From an uncultured Clostridia bacterium (GTDB taxonomy: Bacteria; Bacillota; Clostridia; Oscillospirales; Ruminococcaceae): a stretch of 6,550 nucleotides of DNA. A program made the translations under genes and the position numbers. Shown here piece after piece: positions 1 through 5,404 of the stretch; position 1 is the first letter of the stretch, and every line of letters starts with the position of its first letter. Where the stretch lies: NCBI GenBank assembly GCA_945835425.1, contig CAMAJC010000114.1, forward strand, positions 1 to 6,550, in the 5' to 3' direction. The notes beneath the pieces were generated by a model. It searched no databases. It was not told the origin of the DNA and worked only from the letters and a program-made list of their open reading frames with translations.

Positions 1-118
1 AATGAAAAATGAAGAATTATGGTTGGTTTTCTGCGAAAACCTATGATTTAAATTTGTTTTGCGAAGCAAAACTTCCTTAATTATTCATTATTCATTATCA
101 ATTATTCATTCTTCATTT
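1..118. mobile_element. MITE-like / REP-like AT-rich structured repeat after ileS
   Basis: This AT-rich stretch differs sharply from its GC-rich surroundings. Bases 1-22 and 75-96 form an imperfect terminal inverted repeat that matches at 19 of 22 positions. Inside it lie two perfect 7-bp hairpins, 25-41 (GGTTTTC, loop TGC) and 56-72 (GTTTTGC, loop GAA), separated by an 8-bp palindrome ATTTAAAT at 46-53. Folded as a single strand it would give a long outer stem carrying two arms. It encodes no protein. Small non-autonomous elements and REP-like repeats have this organisation, but no target-site duplication can be confirmed because the window starts at or inside the left end. It could also help end the ileS transcript, although no U-tract follows either hairpin. 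The inverted repeats are seen directly; mobility is inference. Confidence 0.5.
81..115. repeat. Five-copy 7-bp tandem repeat (TTATTCA)
   Basis: Five consecutive 7-bp units start at 81, 88, 95, 102 and 109. They read TTATTCA, TTATTCA, TTATCAA, TTATTCA and TTCTTCA. The last three bases of the fifth unit (113-115) are the complement of the ileS TGA stop codon, so the repeat abuts and includes the end of the gene. On the ileS coding strand further TGA and TAA triplets follow directly after the stop. The repeat overlaps the right end of the inverted-repeat element described for 1-118. Confidence 0.75.
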
Positions 119-2905
119 GATATTCTTAACTGCCGCTGCGCATCTGGGGCAGAGGGTCGGATGCTCAGCATCAGAGCCGACCGTGGGCAGTACCTTCCAG
201 CAGCGTTCGCACTTGCCGCCCTCGGCGCGCTCTGCAGTGACCGAGAGGCCCTCGACCTCGCCGGAAGCTTCGCCGCCTTCGCCTTTGACGACCGCGACCT
301 GAGAAGCGATGAATACGTCGGGCAGCTGCTCCTCCATCGAAGTGAGGGTGTCATACAGCTCGCCGTCGCAGTACAGGGTGACTTTGGCTTCGAGGGACTT
401 GCCGAAGACCTTGGCGGCGCGTTTCTGCTCCATCGCCTTCTGAACATCGCTGCGAACCTTTTCCAGCGTCTCCCACTTGGCCGGGTCGGCGACGGTGATG
501 CCGCTTTCTTCGGGCATATCGTTATAGAATACACTGCCCTTGTCCAGAGAAGCGGATGCGGGCATATGCTGCCAAATTTCCTCGGAGGTAAAGACGAGGA
601 TCGGCGCGATCAGGCGGACGACTGCGGTCAGGATATCATAGATCGTGGTCTGGGCAGCCCGGCGCAGCTCGCTGTCGGCGCCTTCACAGTAGAGGCGGTC
701 CTTGATGATGTCCAGATAGAAGGAGGACATATCGACGGTGCAGAAATTGAGGACTGCATGGAACGCGACATGGAAATCGAATGCATCGTAACCGGCCTTC
801 ACCTCTCTGATGACCGCGTCCAGACGGGAATATGCCCATTTATCCAGCTCAGTGAGCTGCTTAGGAGAAACGCGATCGGTGTCGGGGTTGAAGCCGCTCA
901 GGTTACCGAGGATATAGCGGGCGGTGTTGCGGATCTTGCGGTAAGCTTCCGCCAGCTGCTTGATGATCTCGTTCGAGACGCGGATATCCGAATGGTAGTC
1001 GGAGGAAGCGACCCACAGGCGGAAGATGTCCGCGCCGTACTGGTCGATGACCTCAGAGGGAGAGATCGCGTTGCCGGCGGATTTGTGCATCTGCCGTCCT
1101 TCGCCGTCGACGACCCAGCCGTGGGTGCAGACAGCCTTGTAAGGCGCGGGCAGGCCGCAGGCAACAGAGGTCAGCAGCGAAGACTGGAACCAGCCTCTGT
1201 ACTGGTCTGCGCCCTCCAGATAGAGGTCAGCGGGCCAGCGGAGGCCTTTCCGCTTCAGAACGCTGAAGTGGGATGTGCCGGAGTCGAACCAGACGTCCAG
1301 GATATCCTGTTCCTGTTTGAAGGTCTTGCAGCCGCAGTCCGGGCAGCTAAAGCCTTCCGGCAGGAAGTAATCGGGGGTATGGAGGTACCAGGAATCGGAA
1401 CCTTCCTTTTCAAACATCTGCGCAATCGCTTCGATGGAAGTCTCGTTGACGATTGCCTTGCCGCAGTCTTCGCAGTACAGGACAGGAATCGGAACACCCC
1501 ATCTTCTCTGACGGGAGATGCACCAGTCGTTGCGGTCGCGAACCATCGAGGTGATGCGGTCCTGACCCCACTGGGGGATCCACTCTACGTCTTCGATCGC
1601 CTTGACAGCGTCTTCCTTGATGGCGTCGACCGAGCAGAACCACTGTTCCGTCGCGCGGAACATGACCGGCTCTTTGCAGCGCCAGCAGTGGGGGTACTGG
1701 TGGACGATCTCTTCGGTGGCGAGCAGTGCGCCGCACTTGCGCAGGTCCTCAAGGATCGGGCCGTTGGACTCGGCCGTCTTCATGCCGGCATAAGGGCCGG
1801 TCTCGGCGGTCTGTCTGCCCTCTGCGTCGACCGGGACGATCATCGGGACTTCGGGGTACTTCTGGCAGACGATAAAGTCGTCCGCGCCGAAGCCGGGAGC
1901 GGTATGAACGCAGCCGGTACCGGAATCCAAGGTGACATGGTCGCCGACGATGACCAGCGAAACGCGGTCATAGAGGGGATGGCGTGTCTTCATGTATTCG
2001 CAGTCGAGGCCGGTGAAGCTGCCGACCAGCTCATAATCGGTGATACCAGCCTTCTCCATAACGGAGGGCGCCAGTTCGGCCGCCATGACGTAATACTCGT
2101 CGCCCACATGGACAAGGGTATATTCAAAATCGGGATTCAGAGAAATTGCAAGGTTGCCGGGAATGGTCCAGGTCGTGGTGGTCCAGATAACGAAGGAGAC
2201 CTTCTCTGCATCGACGCCGAGGGTCGCAAAGAAGCCCTTGTCATCGGTAACCTTGAACTTGACGAAGATGGAAGTACAGGGGTCTTCGTTATATTCGATC
2301 TCGGCTTCTGCCAGCGCAGTACCGCATTCCGGGCACCAGTAAACCGGTTTCAGGCCGCGGTAGATCATGCCTTTTTCCGCCATCTTGCCGAATACGCGGA
2401 TCTGCTCTGCCTCAAACTCAGGCTTTAACGTGATATAGGGGTCTTTGAAGTCGCCGGTGACGCCCAGACGGATGAACTCTTCCTTCTGGATATCGACATA
2501 GCTCATGGCGAACTCGCGGCAGATCTCTCTCAGCTTGGGGACCGGGACGCCGTTTTTATCGACGCCGATCTTTTTCAGGGCCTTCAGCTCGGTTGGCAGG
2601 CCGTGGGTGTCCCAGCCGGGGACATAGGGGGCCTGGAAGCCGGACATGCTCTTGTATTTGACGATCATGTCCTTGAGGACCTTGTTCAGGGCAGTGCCCA
2701 TATGGATATCGCCGTTGGCATAAGGAGGGCCGTCGTGCAGAATATACTGCGGTTTTCCCTCGTTACGTTTCAGCATATTTTCGTACAGATCCACTGCGTT
2801 CCAATGCTTGATAAAGGTGGGCTCCTTTTTCGGGAGACCCGCACGCATATCAAAGTCGGTCTTGGGCAGGTTCAGGGTTTTATTATAATCCTGGGCGTTT
2901 GCCAT
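113..2905 (-). CDS. ileS: Isoleucine--tRNA ligase (IleRS)
   Basis: Cytoplasmic class I aminoacyl-tRNA synthetase that attaches isoleucine to tRNA-Ile and edits mischarged valine. The 930 residues are close to the bacterial norm (about 920-940). Landmarks in order: catalytic HIGH-type motif H68-M-G-T71 within PPYANGDIHMG; GWDTHGLPTE at 97-106; editing-domain threonine-rich stretch WTTTTW at 241-246; GTGCVHTAPGFGADDF at 329-344, keeping the His and Asp (H334, D343) that I equate from memory with E. coli H333 and D342; KMSKS-type loop Q605-M-H-K-S609; a helical anticodon-binding region; and a C-terminal zinc finger C899/C902/C919/C922. Further CxxC pairs sit at 191/194, 407/410, 478/481 and 521/524. 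I chose the ATG at 2905 because AAAGGA at 2923-2918 lies 12 bases before it but directly touches the alternative ATG at 2917, and because the family usually starts shortly before the LNLPKTDF block. A 954-residue reading from 2977 would run into the intergenic repeats. No T-box is visible upstream. Confidence 0.97.
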   Translation of the reverse strand: MANAQDYNKTLNLPKTDFDMRAGLPKKEPTFIKHWNAVDLYENMLKRNEGKPQYILHDGPPYANGDIHMGTALNKVLKDMIVKYKSMSGFQAPYVPGWDTHGLPTELKALKKIGVDKNGVPVPKLREICREFAMSYVDIQKEEFIRLGVTGDFKDPYITLKPEFEAEQIRVFGKMAEKGMIYRGLKPVYWCPECGTALAEAEIEYNEDPCTSIFVKFKVTDDKGFFATLGVDAEKVSFVIWTTTTWTIPGNLAISLNPDFEYTLVHVGDEYYVMAAELAPSVMEKAGITDYELVGSFTGLDCEYMKTRHPLYDRVSLVIVGDHVTLDSGTGCVHTAPGFGADDFIVCQKYPEVPMIVPVDAEGRQTAETGPYAGMKTAESNGPILEDLRKCGALLATEEIVHQYPHCWRCKEPVMFRATEQWFCSVDAIKEDAVKAIEDVEWIPQWGQDRITSMVRDRNDWCISRQRRWGVPIPVLYCEDCGKAIVNETSIEAIAQMFEKEGSDSWYLHTPDYFLPEGFSCPDCGCKTFKQEQDILDVWFDSGTSHFSVLKRKGLRWPADLYLEGADQYRGWFQSSLLTSVACGLPAPYKAVCTHGWVVDGEGRQMHKSAGNAISPSEVIDQYGADIFRLWVASSDYHSDIRVSNEIIKQLAEAYRKIRNTARYILGNLSGFNPDTDRVSPKQLTELDKWAYSRLDAVIREVKAGYDAFDFHVAFHAVLNFCTVDMSSFYLDIIKDRLYCEGADSELRRAAQTTIYDILTAVVRLIAPILVFTSEEIWQHMPASASLDKGSVFYNDMPEESGITVADPAKWETLEKVRSDVQKAMEQKRAAKVFGKSLEAKVTLYCDGELYDTLTSMEEQLPDVFIASQVAVVKGEGGEASGEVEGLSVTAERAEGGKCERCWKVLPTVGSDAEHPTLCPRCAAAVKNIK

Positions 2906-2917
2906 CTTCTGTTCCAT

Positions 2918-2923
2918 TCCTTT
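2918..2923 (-). promoter_or_regulatory. Probable ileS ribosome binding site
   Basis: AAAGGA on the minus strand is the only purine-rich Shine-Dalgarno-like hexamer before ileS. It ends 12 bases before the ATG at 2905 and zero bases before the in-frame ATG at 2917. The long spacing is tolerable and the zero spacing is not, so the site favours the 930-residue product. Confidence 0.5.
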
Positions 2924-2977
2924 CACTTTTGGTTTATACGCTTGTGCGCGGCTGCAGATTCCGTCATGCAGAGACAA

Positions 2978-3201
2978 CGGGATGGGAAACCCATCCCCTA
3001 CATGCTATGCGGCGCATATGTGCATACATATTCTGGTTGCAGAGTCCGGTTTCCAATCCGTGGGCCATGTACGCATTCCGGCTGTAGTGGTCGGGTTTCC
3101 CGGCCCGCAGACTGTATACATAACCCAAATGTCGGATTCAGATTTCCCGACCCGTAAACCATGTACATATTCCCATTGTAGGGGTCGGGTTTCCCGACCC
3201 G
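2978..3201. repeat. Palindromic repeat array filling the divIVA-ileS gap
   Basis: The gap of about 318 bases between divIVA and ileS contains five related 21-bp palindromic units with a three-base centre. Unit E (3181-3201) has a perfect 8-bp stem GGGTCGGG/CCCGACCC around TTT. Unit C (3088-3107) is the same with one G-T wobble. Unit D (3134-3154) keeps only the right arm, and unit B (3041-3061) is degraded. The TTT centres lie at 3050, 3096, 3143 and 3190, a period of 46, 47 and 47. The 25-26 base spacers also resemble one another (around CATGTACATATTCC and ending TGTA), so the true tandem unit is about 46 bp. Unit A (2978-2998) is an inverted copy, with centre AAA and stem GGGATGGG/CCCATCCC. 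It differs from E at two stem positions, and both changes are compensated on the other arm. No open reading frame here looks genuine. Short GTAGGGG-plus-hairpin repeats of this style are, from memory, common between genes of gut Oscillospirales. Confidence 0.75.
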
Positions 3202-3223
3202 AAGCCACGCACCGTTTCAGAGA

Positions 3224-3916
3224 TCAGTCCAGCTTGACCTCTCCGAATTTTTCTTTAAATGCACCGCTGTTGAACTCATATTCCTCTTCCTGCGGTTCAG
3301 CTGCGGCAGGCTGTGCAGCCTTGGGAGCGGCTTTGGGAGCCGGAGCGGGTGCAGGTGCTGCGGGCTTGGGAGCCGGCGCCTTCTCCGCCTTCTCGGGCAG
3401 GTTGGTGATCAGATTTAAATGCTCGCGGTAGAGGGTGATCAGGCGGTTTTTGAAGCCGGAGACTTCCTTCTGCAGCTGCGCGAGGGTCTCTCTTTCCCGC
3501 TCAACCTGCGAAGCGACGCCGTTGACCTTCGCGTCGGCAGCAGCCTGGGCGTCGGCGAGCATCTTGTTCGAGCGCTCCTGCGCCTCGGTAATCAGCTGAC
3601 CCGCACGTGCCTGCGCATCGGCGATCAGCTTGTCGGCGTATTCCTGCGCCTCGGCGACCGTCGAATCGGCCTTGGATTTGGCCTCGTTTTCGATGTTGGT
3701 CTTCAGCCGCTGCGCGCCGAGCATTGCCTCTTTGATGTTGCTTTCGTCGCTGCGGTACTCGGTGATCTTGTCAGCCAGGATCTTCATTTTGCCCAGCAGC
3801 TCGGCCTTTTCCGACTTCGCCGCAGCCAGCTTCTTCTCGGTCTCGGCAATATAGCGGTCGACGTCCTCCGGACGGTAACCGAAAGCTGCCTTTTCAAATT
3901 TAATTTCCTTGCTCAT
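3224..3916 (-). CDS. divIVA: DivIVA-domain cell division / polarity scaffold protein
   Basis: A coiled-coil protein of 230 residues. DivIVA proteins sit at curved membrane such as poles and septa and recruit division, wall-synthesis or chromosome-anchoring partners. The N-terminal block FEKAAFGYRPEDVDRYI (7-23) matches the family's membrane-binding domain, which is followed by a coiled coil. Residues 77-131 show five consecutive 11-residue repeats with the pattern x-E/D-A-Q-x-x-A-x-x-L-I, a hendecad coiled coil. A second helical stretch spans about 134-172. A Pro/Ala/Lys-rich linker (179-209) then leads to an acidic, aromatic tail (EYEFNSGAF) ending the protein. The start at ATG 3916 is supported by AAGAGGGA at 3934-3927, 10 bases upstream; an upstream TTG at 3955 would fall inside the leader hairpin. 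Position between ylmH and ileS is the classic one. The exact role (MinCD/MinJ-type or wall growth) cannot be read from sequence. Confidence 0.93.
   Translation of the reverse strand: MSKEIKFEKAAFGYRPEDVDRYIAETEKKLAAAKSEKAELLGKMKILADKITEYRSDESNIKEAMLGAQRLKTNIENEAKSKADSTVAEAQEYADKLIADAQARAGQLITEAQERSNKMLADAQAAADAKVNGVASQVERERETLAQLQKEVSGFKNRLITLYREHLNLITNLPEKAEKAPAPKPAAPAPAPAPKAAPKAAQPAAAEPQEEEYEFNSGAFKEKFGEVKLD
3524..3688 (-). repeat. Hendecad (33-bp) repeats within divIVA
   Basis: This stretch encodes DivIVA residues 77-131, five consecutive 11-residue units. The A-Q pair and the closing L-I/M-L/K-V pair recur in register from the second unit on. The protein pattern is clear. At the DNA level the units are similar but not identical, so this is a diverged internal duplication or selection for a right-handed coiled coil. 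An imperfect further unit may precede it at residues 66-76. Confidence 0.7.
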
Positions 3917-3946
3917 CTTTTTCGCGTCCCTCTTTCTCTCTTGAAT

Positions 3947-3990
3947 GGTGAACAAAGGCCACCTCCCGCAGGCGCTGCCCCTTGTTCACC
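3947..3990 (-). promoter_or_regulatory. Leader hairpin upstream of divIVA
   Basis: On the minus strand GGTGAACAAGGG (3990-3979) pairs with CCTTTGTTCACC (3958-3947). This is a 12-bp stem with a single G-U wobble around a 20-base loop, which can itself form a small GCAG/CTGC hairpin. The stem ends 30 bases before the divIVA ATG and 12 bases before its Shine-Dalgarno sequence. No U-tract follows, so it is not an intrinsic terminator. It may be a transcript-processing or stabilising structure between ylmH and divIVA, or a regulatory leader. I recognise no riboswitch or T-box consensus. The rest of the 135-base gap (3917-4051) has a TATAAA at 4006-4001 that could be a -10 element, but no matching -35. 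Confidence 0.5.
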
Positions 3991-4051
3991 GTTTAAGCGG
4001 TTTATATTCTTTCTGCCCGGCGCGAGGCTCTGAGCAGAACCAAAAAAGATC

Positions 4052-4813
4052 TCAAATATACTTGTCAAACAGGACGACGGTCCGCCCTTTTTTGGTCAGG
4101 CCGCCGATTTCCCGCAGCCGGAATTTCCCGGTATGCCGGATAATGACGACATCCCCTTGCTGGAGACGCCGGTCGACCCGCTTTTCCTCGATGTGCCCGA
4201 CGCTTACCAAGCCCTGGGAAATCAGCATCGCAGCCTTTTCCCGGCCGGTTCCGGCCAACATCGCCACCGCCGCGTCCAGCCGCGGGGACGCAAGGGTCGC
4301 CCGGATTTCCTGAAAACGCTGGGACGCCTCGATGGGCGCAAAGCCCTTTTCCATTGTCACGCCGACCGAGCCGATCCGGTCGACCTGGGTGGCCAGCACC
4401 TTTTCGATTCGTTCATCGGCGAAAATAACTGCCTTCCCGGTCCCGGGGATCAGGTCGCCCAGCATTTCCCTGCGGATCTGCTGTCCCATCAGGGAGCCAA
4501 GGAGCGCCCGATGCTCCAGCTTATCCGACTCCCGGCAGCGCGCCGTATACCCAACGATCGGAAAAAGCTCTCCCGACGGTTCATATCCTTCCGGGAATAC
4601 GCCCAGCATGACCCGCACAGCGCCCTCGTAACCGCCCCAGAAAAGAATCTGCATCCCGGTGATGCGGGCCTGCTTTTCCGCCAGAGGTTTGGCCAGGGCC
4701 TGTTCCTCCTCGCTTAAAAAAGCCGAAAACTTCGGGCAGTACTGCTTATCCGCCAGGGCAAACAGGTTGCGGACTGAGGAAAGGAAATAGTCCTTTTCCT
4801 TATCGGTGTTCAT
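4052..4813 (-). CDS. ylmH: YlmH-family S4-domain RNA-binding protein
   Basis: 253 residues, the usual family length. YlmH is a cytoplasmic RNA-binding protein encoded next to division genes in Gram-positive bacteria. In Bacillus it has been linked to ribosome-associated quality control, acting on stalled 50S-peptidyl-tRNA complexes in a way related to RqcP. The N-terminal and middle part (about 1-170) is the YlmH-specific region, with the family block HRALLGSLMGQQIRREMLGDLI at 101-122. An S4 domain follows at about 178-235, with RLDAAVAML, the motif ISQGLVSVGH and the basic end HTGKFRL. The ATG at 4813 lies only 4 bases after the sepF stop codon and I see no Shine-Dalgarno sequence before it, so translation probably depends on ribosomes finishing sepF. 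Family assignment is secure; the quality-control role is carried over from Bacillus. Confidence 0.93.
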   Translation of the reverse strand: MNTDKEKDYFLSSVRNLFALADKQYCPKFSAFLSEEEQALAKPLAEKQARITGMQILFWGGYEGAVRVMLGVFPEGYEPSGELFPIVGYTARCRESDKLEHRALLGSLMGQQIRREMLGDLIPGTGKAVIFADERIEKVLATQVDRIGSVGVTMEKGFAPIEASQRFQEIRATLASPRLDAAVAMLAGTGREKAAMLISQGLVSVGHIEEKRVDRRLQQGDVVIIRHTGKFRLREIGGLTKKGRTVVLFDKYI

Positions 4814-4817
4814 AAAA

Positions 4818-5318
4818 TTACGGCATGAAACCGCTGTTTTGCAGCTCGTCCATCAGATCGCCGCGGAGGTCGACATTGCTGGGGGTCAGCATATAGGTAT
4901 TCTTGGCGACCTTTTTGATGTTGCCGGCGTTGGCGTAGGTGACGCCGCTGAGGAAGTCCAGTACCCGGCGGGAAAGGTCCGGTGCGCGGCCTTCCAGATT
5001 TAAAACGACCGTGATCTTTCTGTTCAGTTCGTCTGCGATAGGCTTGCAGTCGTCAAAGCTCTCCGGCTGCACCAGCATGACCTGCAGCTGTGCGGAGGTC
5101 TGGATATTGACGACGCGGCCGGTCCGGGGCGTATAGTCCGAGGTACGCGGGCTGGAATAGGACGAAGAAGAGCGGGAAGAAGCGTAAAAATCGCTGGTCC
5201 CGGTGGATGCGGACGAAGACGAAGAACTGGTTTCTTCCTCGTAGCCGTCCCCCATCTCCTCGTCGTATTCGCTGTCGTTATTGTAGATAAAGCCTTTGAT
5301 TTTATCAATGAATCCCAT
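4818..5318 (-). CDS. sepF: SepF, FtsZ membrane anchor and Z-ring organiser
   Basis: 166 residues, similar to Bacillus SepF (about 150). SepF binds the C-terminal tail of FtsZ and attaches it to the inner membrane at midcell, forming rings or arcs. The first 12 residues (MGFIDKIKGFIY) form an amphipathic helix typical of its membrane anchor. Next come an acidic stretch (15-29) and a Ser/Thr-rich low-complexity linker (about 30-60). The SepF/DUF552 core (about 67-164) carries VVLNLEG, the conserved RRVLDFLSG at 117-125 and the end block YMLTPSNVDL at 142-151. I chose ATG 5318 because it gives the amphipathic N-terminus and has a strong AAAGGAAGGG Shine-Dalgarno 8 bases upstream; the extra 53 codons reading up to 5477 overlap yggS and look unlike any SepF. 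It lies between yggS and ylmH as in Bacillus, with ylmG absent. Confidence 0.95.
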   Translation of the reverse strand: MGFIDKIKGFIYNNDSEYDEEMGDGYEEETSSSSSSASTGTSDFYASSRSSSSYSSPRTSDYTPRTGRVVNIQTSAQLQVMLVQPESFDDCKPIADELNRKITVVLNLEGRAPDLSRRVLDFLSGVTYANAGNIKKVAKNTYMLTPSNVDLRGDLMDELQNSGFMP

Positions 5319-5326
5319 GTATGTGA

Positions 5327-5336
5327 CCCTTCCTTT
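5327..5336 (-). promoter_or_regulatory. sepF ribosome binding site
   Basis: The minus strand reads AAAGGAAGGG, ending 8 bases before the ATG at 5318. It is the strongest Shine-Dalgarno sequence in the window and fixes the sepF start at the residue that begins its membrane-anchor helix. The surrounding 86-base gap (5319-5404) has a possible -10 CATAAT without a good -35, so I do not call a promoter. Confidence 0.7.
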
Positions 5337-5404
5337 CTGATTATGCTCAAACGAGCCGTAAACGTGCCCTAAAGGTTGCGGTATCTGCTTATTTCCCCGG
5401 CGCT

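Noticed and set aside
56..72. ileS intrinsic terminator
   Set aside because: The 7-bp stem is AT-rich and is followed on the minus strand by AAATTTAAAT rather than a run of U. It sits inside the inverted-repeat element. A weak terminator role is not excluded.
59..2428. A 789-codon open reading frame on the plus strand opposite ileS
   Set aside because: It is codon-aligned with ileS on the opposite strand. It stays open because ileS avoids TTA, CTA and TCA codons in this stretch, as GC-rich codon use predicts; its end at 2426-2428 is simply the first TTA leucine codon. The translation resembles no protein family and has no ribosome binding site, and ileS has every family motif.
3182..3200. 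Rho-independent terminator after divIVA
   Set aside because: The stem is strong and GC-rich, but no U-tract follows on the minus strand and the same hairpin recurs through the gap, which fits a repeat better than a terminator.
2978..3201. CRISPR array between divIVA and ileS
   Set aside because: The 21-bp palindromes at 46-47 bp spacing superficially look like repeats and spacers, but the 25-26 base spacers are clearly related to each other, the repeats diverge strongly, one is inverted, and no cas gene is present.
2603..3431. Overlapping plus-strand reading frames across the divIVA-ileS gap
   Set aside because: They read through palindromic repeats and the antisense of divIVA and ileS, giving Cys/Arg/Pro-rich translations without domain features or start signals.
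5160..5240. Simple-sequence repeat as a phase-variation tract in sepF
   Set aside because: The GAA/GAC-like triplets encode the Ser-rich linker common in SepF. They are imperfect codon repeats that would not shift the frame.
5319..5404. Independent sepF promoter
   Set aside because: CATAAT is present but no -35-like hexamer lies at a suitable distance, and the close packing of flanking genes favours read-through.
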